A DNA stretch of 64,000 nucleotides from Anaerococcus nagyae (GCF_017874535.1 NZ_JAGGLS010000001.1:1-64000), one strand, 5' to 3'; shown: positions 9,154 through 18,935, counted from the first letter of the stretch. The notes: generated by a model from the sequence alone, not told the origin. Translations and numbers: made by a program.

Positions 9154-10470
9154 TCAATCAACATTTTTAAGTCTGGAATTAATGTAATTTATAATATCTT
9201 TCTTATTATTCTTAAGCTTTTCATCGTATATTAAATTTTCTATTTTTCTAATAGTATCCCCTAGTTCTTTACCTTCTTTAAAGCCCAATTGCTTTAAATC
9301 ATTGCCATTGATTTTTATCTCACTTCTAGTCTTAGGAATATCGTCATCTTTTATCTCTTCTAAAAGCTTTAGTCCCAAATCTATATTAGAATCATTACCA
9401 TATCTTGTAGCAAGAACATCGGCTCTTTGCAAGGCAAATAATCTCAATAAATTATCTTCTCCTATATTTCTTAAAAGCTTTCTTACAGATTTTTTAGTAT
9501 AGATATTTGTATTATCCATATGCCTTTTTACCAAAATTGAAGTTTCCTTAATAAACTTACTAGAGTATTTAAGCTCTTTAAGTCTATTTATTAAAATCTC
9601 TTCTGATAAATTTTGATGTCCAAAAAATCTTCCTTCTCCATTTTCATCCAAAAAGAAAGTATCAACCTTACCAACATCATGGTAAAGAGCTGCCATTCTA
9701 ACTTCAAGAATAGGAGGAGTTTTTGCTAGAACTGTTAAGCTATGATCATACACATCCTCAAAATGAAAAGTCGAATGTTGGTTAAAACCTTTTGTTCTAT
9801 AAACTTCTGGAAAAATATATTTTAATAATCCGACCTCATCCAGTAATTTTACTCCCCTTTTTGGATTATCTGCTAATAAAATCTTATTTACCTCTACTTG
9901 TATACGTTCTTTAGATATATCTGAAATTAATCTTGCATTATTTTTAATAGCTTTTTTTAAATTATCTTCGATTTTAAAATCAAGTGTTGTTGCAAATCTT
10001 ACTGCTCTTAAGGCTCTAAGCATATCCTCATTTATGCGATCATTAGCATTTCCTACAGCTCTAATGACTTTTAACTTTATATCTACTTTTCCATTAAAAG
10101 GATCTATAATTTCATTATTTCTCTTAGCCATAGCATTTATGGTAAAATCACGCCTTTTTAAATCTTCATATATATCATCTGAAAATTCTATTTTATCAGG
10201 ATGTCTCTTATCATTATATGAAGATTCTTTTCTCATAGTAGTTATTTCATATTCTTTATCATCTTTGAATACTTTTATAGTTCCAAACTTAGCTCCTATG
10301 TCAACAAGTTTATAGTCCTTAAAAATTTCCTTTATTTCATTAGGCTTAGCTTGGCTAGTAATATCTATATCATAATTTCTTCTTCCTAAAAGCTCATCTC
10401 TGACATAGCCGCCAACTAAATAAGTTTCATAACCACAAACTTCTAGTTTTTCTAAAATCTCATCATTCAT
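9154..10470 (-). CDS. cca: CCA-adding tRNA nucleotidyltransferase with HD domain
   Basis: Class II nucleotidyltransferase that adds or repairs the tRNA 3' CCA end. The open frame reaches 10530, but the extra 20 residues (lysine-rich) lie inside cdaR. MNDEILEKLE at 10470 gives the family start and an 8-bp overlap with cdaR. Motifs: LVGGYVRDELLGR, the metal-binding DIDI, RRDFTINAMA, and the RNA-binding RALRAVRFAT. An HD domain follows (HSTFHFEDVYDHS ... ALYHDVGK), typical of Firmicutes/Clostridia enzymes. 438 residues. Confidence 0.93.
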   Translation of the reverse strand: MNDEILEKLEVCGYETYLVGGYVRDELLGRRNYDIDITSQAKPNEIKEIFKDYKLVDIGAKFGTIKVFKDDKEYEITTMRKESSYNDKRHPDKIEFSDDIYEDLKRRDFTINAMAKRNNEIIDPFNGKVDIKLKVIRAVGNANDRINEDMLRALRAVRFATTLDFKIEDNLKKAIKNNARLISDISKERIQVEVNKILLADNPKRGVKLLDEVGLLKYIFPEVYRTKGFNQHSTFHFEDVYDHSLTVLAKTPPILEVRMAALYHDVGKVDTFFLDENGEGRFFGHQNLSEEILINRLKELKYSSKFIKETSILVKRHMDNTNIYTKKSVRKLLRNIGEDNLLRLFALQRADVLATRYGNDSNIDLGLKLLEEIKDDDIPKTRSEIKINGNDLKQLGFKEGKELGDTIRKIENLIYDEKLKNNKKDIINYINSRLKNVD

Positions 10471-11440
10471 CTTTTTTTTCTTCTTCTTTGCCATCATCTT
10501 TATCATTAGTAGACTTTTTCTGTACATCAATTCTATAATTTACTAGATTTTCACCATTATAGACCTCGACATATTCAGGTAAGTCTAATCTTACATCTCC
10601 ATAAGAAGAAGATTTTAAATTATTTATATTTATCGGCTTTGTATTTATCTGTTCAATATCTCTTATAATGGACTCCGGACCTTTTATAACTACCTTATTT
10701 GGAGATACTTCTCTAGAACTTTCCTCAAATCCTTGAGTAAGCTCTCCTGTTGTATTTAAATTCACTGGAACTTTTTTAGTTTCATAAACTAAAAATGACA
10801 CGTTTATATCATCATTTGAAATATCTAATCCAGAAATTTTATTCCCACTCCTATCAAGAATTGCGACAGGCAAGCTGTGAATCTTACCATCAAGTAGATC
10901 CATATCCTCAATTCTTACTTCTGCTCTATCAATCTTATTAATATATGAAGCAGGCCCCTTCACTTTTATATCTTCTGGTGAAAGTTCATTAACTTCTACA
11001 ATTCTACCATCTTTAATCTTATCACTAATTATCAAATTAACCGGCAATGTTTTTTCTATAACTTTTTGAATATTAAGGTTTATTTCTTCAGGTTCTAACT
11101 CATCTACTGTCACTCCTGTAGGTGTATCTACAACTATCTCGACTGATTGAATACCTTCCTTAACATCTGCGATATCAATATATGCATAGATATTAGAAGT
11201 CTTAAGTCCCACTAGTTTTTCGCGAGTACCCTTTAATTTAATATTAGTAGTTAAAGACTCATCATTTCCAACTATAGTATATCCAGATTTTTCTAAATTA
11301 TCCTGATTCTTAATAACTACTGGAATGTTCCTATATGTCTTATTTACTGTAGGATTAGTAGAATTTATTACAAAAGTCCACATAAAAATAGCTAGAAGAA
11401 CTGAAAGTATTTTAAGTTTTGTATCATTTTTATTGTTCAT
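10463..11440 (-). CDS. cdaR: CdaR, YbbR-domain regulator of diadenylate cyclase
   Basis: Membrane-anchored protein known to modulate CdaA in Firmicutes. 325 residues: one N-terminal transmembrane helix (about 10-27, ILSVLLAIFMWTFVI) followed by extracytoplasmic YbbR repeats (for example VVIKNQDNLEKSGYTIVG..., LPVNLIISD..., VPVNLNTTG...). The tail is highly charged (DKDDGKEEEKKDE). The start overlaps the end of cdaA by 11 bp, so the pair is translationally coupled. glmM, the common third gene of this cluster, is not here; cca follows instead. Confidence 0.93.
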   Translation of the reverse strand: MNNKNDTKLKILSVLLAIFMWTFVINSTNPTVNKTYRNIPVVIKNQDNLEKSGYTIVGNDESLTTNIKLKGTREKLVGLKTSNIYAYIDIADVKEGIQSVEIVVDTPTGVTVDELEPEEINLNIQKVIEKTLPVNLIISDKIKDGRIVEVNELSPEDIKVKGPASYINKIDRAEVRIEDMDLLDGKIHSLPVAILDRSGNKISGLDISNDDINVSFLVYETKKVPVNLNTTGELTQGFEESSREVSPNKVVIKGPESIIRDIEQINTKPININNLKSSSYGDVRLDLPEYVEVYNGENLVNYRIDVQKKSTNDKDDGKEEEKKDE

Positions 11441-12245
11441 CTGAAACTTCCTTTTCTTCTTTCATTACTTCTTTTACAACCAACTCATTATAAAGTCTTT
11501 GTTTAAAAGAGTCCTCATCCAAATATCTGTCTATTCTACCTGACTCTATTACTGAAATATTTCCTGTTTCTTCGGAAACCACTACAACTAAACAATCTGA
11601 TCTTTCAGAAATCCCAACTGCTGCCCTATGACGGGTTCCAAGTTCTTTGGAAATAGTATTTGAATTAGAAAGTGGTAAATAACAAGCTGCTGCTCTTATC
11701 TTATCACTGCTTATGATAACTGCTCCATCGTGTAAAGGGGTATTGGGTATAAAAATATTTATTAAAAGCTCACTTGAAACATCTGCTCCTAAAGTAGTAC
11801 CTGACTCAACTATATCATTCAGGCCCACTTCTCTTTCCAAAACTACTAGAGCACCAATTTTTTGCCTTGATAATGATGTCATAGCCCTAACAAGCTCATC
11901 TATAGTCTTTTCACTTTTTACAGCTCTTTCACCAGTAAAAATTGATCTACCTCGACCTATCCTCTCTAGAGCTGATCTAAGTTCTGGCTGAAATACTACT
12001 ATGATAAAAACAAGTGCAACTGTCAAAAACTGATTCATAACCCAACTTACTGTATTTAGATTTAAAATATCAGCAAGAGATGCGAATAATAATACAATTA
12101 TAAGCCCATATAAAACTTGCTCAGCCCTTGTATTTCTTAAAAGTGAAAATAGCTTATAAACAGCAAAAGCTATTATAGCTATATCAATAATATCTGTAAC
12201 TCTTATAAGTGCTAAAGAGTTAATAAAATCTGTTATATAATTCAT
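11430..12245 (-). CDS. cdaA: Diadenylate cyclase CdaA (c-di-AMP synthase)
   Basis: Makes the second messenger c-di-AMP from two ATP. 271 residues. Three N-terminal transmembrane helices (about 15-90) lead into a DisA_N domain with the signature DGAVII (near 174) and RHRAA (near 205) motifs needed for ATP binding. GRGRSIF between the membrane and catalytic parts is typical of CdaA. First gene of an apparent run cdaA-cdaR-cca-tig-clpP-clpX-lon-engB. An AGGGGG SD precedes the ATG. Confidence 0.96.
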   Translation of the reverse strand: MNYITDFINSLALIRVTDIIDIAIIAFAVYKLFSLLRNTRAEQVLYGLIIVLLFASLADILNLNTVSWVMNQFLTVALVFIIVVFQPELRSALERIGRGRSIFTGERAVKSEKTIDELVRAMTSLSRQKIGALVVLEREVGLNDIVESGTTLGADVSSELLINIFIPNTPLHDGAVIISSDKIRAAACYLPLSNSNTISKELGTRHRAAVGISERSDCLVVVVSEETGNISVIESGRIDRYLDEDSFKQRLYNELVVKEVMKEEKEVSDEQ

Positions 12246-12503
12246 AATACCCCCTATACTTTTCTAATAATATAGTACTATTTATTTAAATAAATGTGTA
12301 CTTTAAGGCAAAACAAAAAAATAGGTGACCACAAATATTTTGTGCAAACTCTTACTCATAAAATATTACACTATCCATATTTTAGTTGTAATTCACATTA
12401 GAAAATTAATTAAGTTTTATTAATCAACTATTTATTCTCATTCAAACAATTCTAGCTTTTAAGTAACTAGAACTTCAATTATTATATTAATCTTTTATAT
12501 AAA
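12246..12503. other. Non-coding gap upstream of cdaA
   Basis: About 260 bp of AT-rich DNA with no credible ORF. It should contain the cdaA promoter; I see only weak candidates (for example TACTAT near 12276 on the minus strand) and no repeat or riboswitch that I recognise. Confidence 0.5.
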
Positions 12504-12543
12504 AAAATACCCAGTTTACCAATACTAGTAAACTGGGTATTTT
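12504..12543 (-). terminator. Strong intrinsic terminator after the ZIP transporter gene
   Basis: A 16-bp perfect stem (arms 12504-12519 and 12528-12543, core TACCCAGTTTAC) with an 8-nt loop and A/T runs on both sides. It lies just beyond the stop of the minus-strand ZIP gene and probably ends the malQ-glgP-ZIP transcript; it could act in both directions. Confidence 0.88.
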
Positions 12544-12586
12544 ATTAATTACTTTGGCAAAGATAAACCAACAGAATTATTAAATT

Positions 12587-13378
12587 CTATCCCAACATAA
12601 CATCAAGTATCATCATTATTACAAAGCCTGCTGCAAATCCTAGAGTTCCTATATTTGTGTGCGCATCTCCTTCTCCTGTTGCTTCTGGAATAAGTTCTTC
12701 TACTACTACATAAAACATTGCCCCTGCCGCAAAGCTTAATAGATAAGGCAAGATTGGTATCATTATTTGAGATAAAAGAATTGTAATTATTCCTGCAACT
12801 GGCTCTACAGCTCCAGATCCTACGCCTGCCCAAAATGATTTATTTTTATTGACACCTACAGACTTTAATGGCATAGAAATTATTGCTCCTTCTGGAAAAT
12901 TTTGAATAGCAATCCCTATTGATAGAGCTAGAGCTTGAGTGTAGTTTATATTGCCTCCATAATGTGCTCCGGCATAGGCAACACCTACTGCCATTCCTTC
13001 TGGTATATTATGGATAACTACAGCCAACACCATCATTGTTGTTCTTCTTAAATTCTCACTATTTTTGCCTTCTGGCAAGTCAGAATCTATATGTTGGTGA
13101 GGAACTTTATTATCAAGCAATAGCAAAAATAAAATTCCTATAATAAATCCAACCACAGCAGGAATCCAGCTCATATTCCCCATTTTTTCTTCTACCATAT
13201 CCATAGATGGTATCAATAGAGACCATATACTTGCTGCGACCATCACACCAGCAGCAAAGCCAGATAAAAGTTTTTGTAATTTTATATTTAGCTCATTACG
13301 CATTATAAAAACCATGGCTGCACCCAGTGATGTCCCTAAAAATGGTATAAGCAAACCTAAGAGTATTTGTTTATTCAT
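12587..13378 (-). CDS. ZIP-family divalent metal transporter
   Basis: Membrane transporter of the ZIP/ZupT/GufA type, predicted to import Zn2+ or another divalent metal. 263 residues with about eight hydrophobic helices. The two diagnostic metal-site helices are present: HNIPEGMAVG and IQNFPEGAIISMP. EELIPEA lies further on. A His-containing cytoplasmic loop (VPHQHIDSDLP) is between helices 3 and 4. It begins 11 bp after glgP, so it seems co-transcribed with the glucan genes, though no functional link is obvious. Confidence 0.9.
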   Translation of the reverse strand: MNKQILLGLLIPFLGTSLGAAMVFIMRNELNIKLQKLLSGFAAGVMVAASIWSLLIPSMDMVEEKMGNMSWIPAVVGFIIGILFLLLLDNKVPHQHIDSDLPEGKNSENLRRTTMMVLAVVIHNIPEGMAVGVAYAGAHYGGNINYTQALALSIGIAIQNFPEGAIISMPLKSVGVNKNKSFWAGVGSGAVEPVAGIITILLSQIMIPILPYLLSFAAGAMFYVVVEELIPEATGEGDAHTNIGTLGFAAGFVIMMILDVMLG

Positions 13379-13389
13379 AATAATTCCTT

Positions 13390-15777
13390 TTAATAATTTG
13401 GAGAATCAATCTTCCATATATCATCTGCATAGTCAATTATAGTTCTATCTGATGAGAAATAACCAGCGTTTGCGATATTCATTAAACATTTTTTAGACCA
13501 AGCTAATTTATCCCTATAGTCTTTATTAATTTTTGCATGTGTTTTTCTATAATCTTCAAAATCTTTTAAGACATAGTATCTATCTGCACGAGATCCATCT
13601 TGTGGATTTATCAATTCATTATAAATATCAAGGAACATATATGAATTATTATCATCTAGCTCTCCATTTACAAGAGCATCAACTGCATCTCTAATATTCT
13701 TATCAGTTTGATAGAGTTTTACTGGATTATAGCTTGCTTGAATATTCTTTAAATCTTCAACAGTTGCACCAAATCTGTAGTTATTCTCTTCTCCAGCGTG
13801 ATCAAAAATCTCTATATTTGCTCCATCAAGGGTTCCAAGCGTTGGAGCACCATTTAGCATAAATTTCATATTCCCTGTGCCAGAAGCTTCTTTACCAGCT
13901 GTTGATATTTGTTCAGAAACATCTGCTGCAGGATAGATTTTTTCTCCGTATGATACTCTAAAGTTCTCTACAAATACTACTTTCAGTTTATCATTTACTT
14001 CTGAATCATTGTTTACTACTCTTGATACTTCGTTGGCAAGCTTTATAATACCCTTTGCTCTAAAGTATCCTGGAGCCGCCTTACCACCAAAGATAAATGT
14101 CGTTGGATAAAAGTCCATATCAGGATTCTTCTTAAGCTCATGATATAGATAAATGATGTGAAGTATATTTAAATGTTGACGTTTATATTCGTGAATTCTT
14201 TTTACTTGAATATCAAATATAGAATTTGGATCAATCTTAACTCCCTCATGTTCTAGAATATATTTTGCTAATCTTTCTTTATTAGCATGTTTGATATCCC
14301 AAAGTTCATTTAAAGTTTTTTCATCACGAGCAAACTTTTCAAGTCCTTTAAGCTCATCTAGATTATATTTCCAATTATCACTTCCAAGTTTTTCTGTTAT
14401 AAAACTTGATAATGGTCTATTAGCATAAAGTAACCATCTTCTAGGTGTTATACCATTAGTCTTGTTATTAAACTTTTCTGGAAATACCTCATACCAGTGC
14501 TTAAAAGTATCCACCTTTAATATCCCTGTGTGAAGCTCTGCTACACCATTTATAGAAAATCCTACATATATTGCAAGATTTGCCATATGAACTTGATCAT
14601 TTATTACTATTCTATAAGGATCTATTTCTGTTTCTGATAATCCTTTTTTCTTAAAATGATTTACTAAAACATCATTAATTTGATAGATTATCTCTAAACA
14701 CCTTGGACTTACTTCTTCTACTATATCTATTGGCCATTTTTCAATAGCTTCTTGCAAAACCGTATGATTTGTAAAGGCAAAGACCTTTCTTGCAACTTCA
14801 AGAGCTTCTTCAAAACTTAGACTATTCTCATCCACTAGTACTCTAATTAATTCTGCAATTGCTATATTCGGATGAGTATCGTTAAGTTGTATAACATGAT
14901 ATTTGTGGAAATTTTTAAATCTCATATCATCTGCAAAATACCTCTTATACTTAGCAACTATATCTTGGATAGATGCTGATACAAAGAAATATTGTTGTTT
15001 TAATCTAAGAACCCTACCAGCTCTTTGTATATCATTTGGATATAAAACTCTTGTTATGTCTTCCGCTCTATTTTTTTTAGCAACGGCAGCATCGTATTCA
15101 AAATTATTGAATTTATCAAATTCAAACTCTTCAAACGGTTCAGCTTGCCAAAGTCTTAGGGTATTTACTTTACCATTTTCAAGCCCTACAACTGGCATAT
15201 CAAATGGCACAGCTTTAACCTGTTGATCTTTAAAGTTTACTATTCTTGAATCAGAATCTACTCTTATAGACCAGCCATCTCCGTCTTTTATCCAGCTATC
15301 TCCTTGTTCCTTTTGGAATCCATTCTCAAATGATTGTTTAAATAAACCCTCACGATAACGTACACCATATCCATACATATTGATATCTTGAGTTGCAGCA
15401 GAATCCATAAAACAAGCTGCTAGTCGGCCTAATCCGCCATTTCCAAGGGCAGCATCATCTTCATAATCCTCTAAAGCCTCAAAATCAATACCTAGTTCAC
15501 ATAATAATTCCTTTACATCATCATAAATACCTAAATTAATGAGATTATTACCAAGTGATCTACCAATTAAAAATTCAGCAGAAAAATAATATGCTTTCCT
15601 TTCATGTCTTGATTTCTCTTTGCTCTCTCTCCATTCTTGATTGATTAGTTCCATAATGGTATCACAAAGTGCATCATATTTATCTTTCTCACTAGTTTCA
15701 TCAAAGTTTTTTAGAGTAATTCTCTGTAGGTTTTCGACATAGCTATCCGTAAACTTATCTTTTTCTAACTTATCCAT
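13390..15777 (-). CDS. glgP: Glycogen/maltodextrin phosphorylase (GT35)
   Basis: PLP-dependent enzyme releasing glucose-1-phosphate from alpha-1,4-glucans. 795 residues, as expected. Visible: GNGGLGRLAACFMDS, NDTHPNIAIAELIR, NGITPRRWLL, and the PLP-lysine segment EASGTGNMKFMLNGAPTLGTLDGAN. Overlaps malQ by 8 bp; malQ then glgP is the classic maltodextrin-degrading pair. No glycogen-synthesis gene lies in the window, so host-derived or environmental glucans may be the substrate. Confidence 0.97.
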   Translation of the reverse strand: MDKLEKDKFTDSYVENLQRITLKNFDETSEKDKYDALCDTIMELINQEWRESKEKSRHERKAYYFSAEFLIGRSLGNNLINLGIYDDVKELLCELGIDFEALEDYEDDAALGNGGLGRLAACFMDSAATQDINMYGYGVRYREGLFKQSFENGFQKEQGDSWIKDGDGWSIRVDSDSRIVNFKDQQVKAVPFDMPVVGLENGKVNTLRLWQAEPFEEFEFDKFNNFEYDAAVAKKNRAEDITRVLYPNDIQRAGRVLRLKQQYFFVSASIQDIVAKYKRYFADDMRFKNFHKYHVIQLNDTHPNIAIAELIRVLVDENSLSFEEALEVARKVFAFTNHTVLQEAIEKWPIDIVEEVSPRCLEIIYQINDVLVNHFKKKGLSETEIDPYRIVINDQVHMANLAIYVGFSINGVAELHTGILKVDTFKHWYEVFPEKFNNKTNGITPRRWLLYANRPLSSFITEKLGSDNWKYNLDELKGLEKFARDEKTLNELWDIKHANKERLAKYILEHEGVKIDPNSIFDIQVKRIHEYKRQHLNILHIIYLYHELKKNPDMDFYPTTFIFGGKAAPGYFRAKGIIKLANEVSRVVNNDSEVNDKLKVVFVENFRVSYGEKIYPAADVSEQISTAGKEASGTGNMKFMLNGAPTLGTLDGANIEIFDHAGEENNYRFGATVEDLKNIQASYNPVKLYQTDKNIRDAVDALVNGELDDNNSYMFLDIYNELINPQDGSRADRYYVLKDFEDYRKTHAKINKDYRDKLAWSKKCLMNIANAGYFSSDRTIIDYADDIWKIDSPNY

Positions 15778-17278
15778 TGTATCTCCCGTATAATCTTGAC
15801 ATTTCTTTAATCTTCTCTGCTAACTCATCTGTAAAATCTTCTTCTTTACTTCTCCACTTCCAATTAATTCCTAGAGTGGATGGGCTATTTATTTTTGATT
15901 CATCTCCCATTTCAAAGAAATCTTGGATTTGATACATAGCTACATCTGAAACTGAAGCCATCAAGGCTCTAATAATTTCCCAAAGGTAATCATCATCTTC
16001 TTCTAATCCAAAATATCTAGTTACAAAACTTAATTCTTCTTCATCTAGATTATCAAGCCACCCTTTAAGGGTAGATGAATCATGAGTTGATGCGTAGACT
16101 ACTGAGTTTCTCTCATAATTATGGGGCAAGTAATTGCTATCGAAGTTTTCGTTAAAAGCAAATTGTATAACATTCATGCCTGGGAAACCATAATAATCTT
16201 TTAGATCATCAACTTCTTTAGTGATATACCCCAAATCTTCAGCAATAAATTGTCTATCTGGATACTTTTTCATTATATGATCAAAAAATTCATAACCTCC
16301 ACCAATTTCCCAGCTACCAAACTTAGCATTTTCATCTGTCGCAGGAATTGCGTAGTATTTTTCAAATCCTCTAAAGTGGTCAAGTCTTAATAAATCATAA
16401 GTTCGTAAAGCCATACCAATTCTCTTTTCCCAAAAATCATAGGAAGTTTCTTTTACCTTATCCCAATTATATACTGGGTTACCCCATAATTGACCATCTT
16501 CAGAATAAGCATCTGGTGGTGCTCCTCCCACTATAAGGGCCTTTTTTGTAACTTCATCCATTGCTAGTATTTCAGAATTCACCCAAGCATCGCAACTATC
16601 AAATGCTACATATATTGGCAAATCACCAATTATATCTATATTTCTACGGTTTGCATAATCTTTTAGTTTTCCCCATTGGATAAAAAATTCATATTGAATA
16701 AATACATAAAAATCTATATCATCTTTGTGTTTTTTTCTAAATTCATCCAAGGCCTTAGTATCACGATCACGCAACTTATCATCCCATTCGACCCAACTTA
16801 TGTCTAAATTATCGTGTTTAATAGCCATAAACATAGCATAGTCTTCTATCCAATAAGCTTCTTTTTTTCTAAACTCTTTTATTTTATTATCAAGCTTTCC
16901 CTTAGAATTTTCATATGCTTTTTTTAGAATTCTATATCTTAAATTATATTGAATAGCATAATCTACATACCTATCATTATCTCCAAAGTTAAGATTATCC
17001 AAGTCATCTTCTTTTAAAAATCCATCTTCTATTAACATATCTAAGTCAACAAAATAAGGATTGCCAGCAAATGACGAAAAAGATTGATAGGGACTATCTC
17101 CATAGGAAGTTTGTCCTAATGGTAAAATTTGCCAATATTTAAGTGACGCATCTGATATAAAATCGACTACATCATAGGCTGCCTTACCAAAAGTTCCTAT
17201 ACCATATGGTGATGGGATAGAAAATATAGGCATTATTACACCATTAGATCTTTGTAATCTTTCTTGAGTCTTACTCAT
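15770..17278 (-). CDS. malQ: 4-alpha-glucanotransferase (amylomaltase, GH77)
   Basis: Disproportionates maltodextrins to supply chains for GlgP. 502 residues. GH77 features: SPYGIGTFG near the N-terminus, GDLPIYVAFDSCDAW, LRLDHFRGF (catalytic Asp nucleophile), IAEDLGYI (acid/base Glu) and STHDSSTLKGW. SD GGGGGAG. Followed directly by glgP with overlap; preceded by the CutA-like gene after a 9-bp gap. Confidence 0.97.
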   Translation of the reverse strand: MSKTQERLQRSNGVIMPIFSIPSPYGIGTFGKAAYDVVDFISDASLKYWQILPLGQTSYGDSPYQSFSSFAGNPYFVDLDMLIEDGFLKEDDLDNLNFGDNDRYVDYAIQYNLRYRILKKAYENSKGKLDNKIKEFRKKEAYWIEDYAMFMAIKHDNLDISWVEWDDKLRDRDTKALDEFRKKHKDDIDFYVFIQYEFFIQWGKLKDYANRRNIDIIGDLPIYVAFDSCDAWVNSEILAMDEVTKKALIVGGAPPDAYSEDGQLWGNPVYNWDKVKETSYDFWEKRIGMALRTYDLLRLDHFRGFEKYYAIPATDENAKFGSWEIGGGYEFFDHIMKKYPDRQFIAEDLGYITKEVDDLKDYYGFPGMNVIQFAFNENFDSNYLPHNYERNSVVYASTHDSSTLKGWLDNLDEEELSFVTRYFGLEEDDDYLWEIIRALMASVSDVAMYQIQDFFEMGDESKINSPSTLGINWKWRSKEEDFTDELAEKIKEMSRLYGRYNG

Positions 17279-17287
17279 TACTCCCCC

Positions 17288-17599
17288 TTATAATAAATCT
17301 ATGAAATTTATGACTGGAACTTCATAAGGATGATTTTTCTTAATTATGTCAAAAGCTAAATCTTTATCAGTCTCTTTTATCCTAAATTCAAGCTTTACTT
17401 CATTTACATCGCAAAGCTTACCTATTTCTCCCTTATCAGGATTAGATCCTTTTAGAGGAATAAAGTGACCAATGACCTTAGCTTCTGAAAATACGGAGTC
17501 GTATCCATTATCTTTTAAAATTTCTTTTTTATTAAGACCTTCTATAATTTTCCATTTGTCTTCTTCTGGTACAAATACTTCAACTTTGATATAATCCAT
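17288..17599 (-). CDS. Small CutA/PII-like domain protein (NIF3-insert type)
   Basis: A 103-residue protein starting at MDYIKVEVF. The frame extends five codons to a TTG, but the ATG at 17599 has AGGAAAG just upstream. The sequence resembles the standalone CutA/PII-like domain inserted in NIF3/YqfO proteins, including the terminal KKNHPYEVPVINFIDL (compare HPYEEP in YqfO). Such domains can form trimers and may bind metals or small ligands; no specific function is established here. It lies between the C39-like gene and malQ in one operon. Confidence 0.6.
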   Translation of the reverse strand: MDYIKVEVFVPEEDKWKIIEGLNKKEILKDNGYDSVFSEAKVIGHFIPLKGSNPDKGEIGKLCDVNEVKLEFRIKETDKDLAFDIIKKNHPYEVPVINFIDLL

Positions 17600-18209
17600 G
17601 ATCTTTCCTTTCAAAATATATAAGACCAGTATATGATCTTATCTGTCTATCAAAAATTTCAAAATTTATCTTATACCTTCTACCCCAACTTGAGATTACT
17701 AGTTCATGGTAGTCCCCCATATCATTACATTCTGTAATAGTTACTCCATGATGTTTCATAACATTTATAACATTACTCATCCAATTTATAAAAATAACTG
17801 GACAATTTTTCCTTAATCCATCATTTATAAAAGCAATCTTTTGCTCTGTAGAAACTTTCTTGAAATAATTCTCAGTTAATAAGTGAGCATCAAGCTTTAA
17901 TCCATGAATTCTCCTTATACGATTAACCCTATTATTTAAAGCCTTTACAGTTGGTACACCATTAATGTGAGGCCTAAGCCTTTTATAAAATTCATACTGA
18001 TACTTGTTATACTCATCTAAGCTAAATTCTTCGTCAGGGTGATACATATATAAATAAGTATTGGTAAACGCTGTTACAACACAAGATCTATCCCTATAAA
18101 ATTTATTTACTCCTAATTCCATCAAAGAGTTTTGATATCCACCATAATAAATACCTTCAGTGGTTTTTATAGGAACAAATTTTCCTACTTTGCTATTTTT
18201 AAGTTTCAT
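17580..18209 (-). CDS. Putative C39-like (papain-fold) protein of unknown function
   Basis: 209 residues from the ATG at 18209, chosen because GGGGAAG precedes it; the frame extends 11 codons further without a better SD. DRSCVVTAFTNTYLYM fits the Cys-containing helix of C39-like peptidases, and HHGVTITEC followed by HELVISSWGRRYKINFE resembles their His-bearing strands. There is no signal peptide and no transmembrane helix, so it is probably intracellular. This is a weak, pattern-based call; protease activity is not shown. It overlaps the CutA-like gene by 20 bp. Confidence 0.45.
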   Translation of the reverse strand: MKLKNSKVGKFVPIKTTEGIYYGGYQNSLMELGVNKFYRDRSCVVTAFTNTYLYMYHPDEEFSLDEYNKYQYEFYKRLRPHINGVPTVKALNNRVNRIRRIHGLKLDAHLLTENYFKKVSTEQKIAFINDGLRKNCPVIFINWMSNVINVMKHHGVTITECNDMGDYHELVISSWGRRYKINFEIFDRQIRSYTGLIYFERKDHGLYQS

Positions 18210-18271
18210 AATCTTCCCCTTTACATAAAGGTTAATATACAATATATTTTACCCGATTATAAAATTAAAAG

Positions 18272-18280
18272 TGTTATAAT
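18272..18280 (+). promoter_or_regulatory. Extended -10 promoter of thiN
   Basis: TGTTATAAT (TGn extended -10 plus perfect TATAAT), about 28 bp upstream of the thiN ATG. No good -35 is seen, as is usual for extended -10 promoters. SD GGGAGAAG follows. Confidence 0.6.
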
Positions 18281-18308
18281 GATATGTAATAAATAAAAGG
18301 GAGAAGAT

Positions 18309-18932
18309 ATGAAAAGGTGTTTTATAATTGCAGGTGGAGATTTTGATGGATTTTATGATCAAATCAGAGATGATGATTTGGTGATAGCTGCTGATAGAGG
18401 ATTTGATCATGCAAAAAAATCAGGAATTAATCCAGATATAATAATTGGAGATTTTGATTCAAGTGATAAACCAATAGATAATAATAAAGTAATTAAACTT
18501 AATCCTATAAAAGATTATACAGATACAAAAGCTGCAATGATGATAGCTAAAGATAAGGATTATGATAAAATTATAATATACGGAGGTCTTGGAGGGCGTG
18601 ATTCTCATACCTTTGCAAATATTAGAAGTAGCCTAGAATATAAAAAACTAGGTATAGATGTAATTATAAAGTCAAAATATAAAAAAATATTTATAATTAA
18701 TGATAGCTTTACTTATAAATTTAAAAATGAAGATGATTTTTATGTTTCAATATTTGCGCTCAGTGAAGTTGTTAAAGGAATTAGTATAAGCGGTTTATTT
18801 TATGAACTCAATGATTATGATTTAACCCTAGATAGCAGTTTGGGAGTATCCAATGAAACTTGTAAGAAAGATTTTTCAATAAATGTAAACGATGGATATC
18901 TTCTAATAATATTTGAAAATAAAAATGTATAA
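18309..18932 (+). CDS. thiN: Thiamine pyrophosphokinase
   Basis: Converts thiamine to thiamine pyrophosphate. 207 residues, usual length. Motifs: AADRGFDHAKKSGINPD, IIGDFDSSDKP (metal/ATP site), KDYTDTKAAMMIA and GGLGGRDSHTFANI. It is transcribed alone and opposite to the flanking operons, closed by a bidirectional terminator. In most Firmicutes thiN sits near rpe/rsgA; here it is separate. Confidence 0.94.
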   Translation: MKRCFIIAGGDFDGFYDQIRDDDLVIAADRGFDHAKKSGINPDIIIGDFDSSDKPIDNNKVIKLNPIKDYTDTKAAMMIAKDKDYDKIIIYGGLGGRDSHTFANIRSSLEYKKLGIDVIIKSKYKKIFIINDSFTYKFKNEDDFYVSIFALSEVVKGISISGLFYELNDYDLTLDSSLGVSNETCKKDFSINVNDGYLLIIFENKNV

Positions 18933-18935
18933 AAA

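Noticed and set aside
9154-10530. Longer CCA-transferase with a lysine-rich N-terminus
   Set aside because: The extra 20 residues overlap cdaR and are not part of the family; the start at 10470 is supported.
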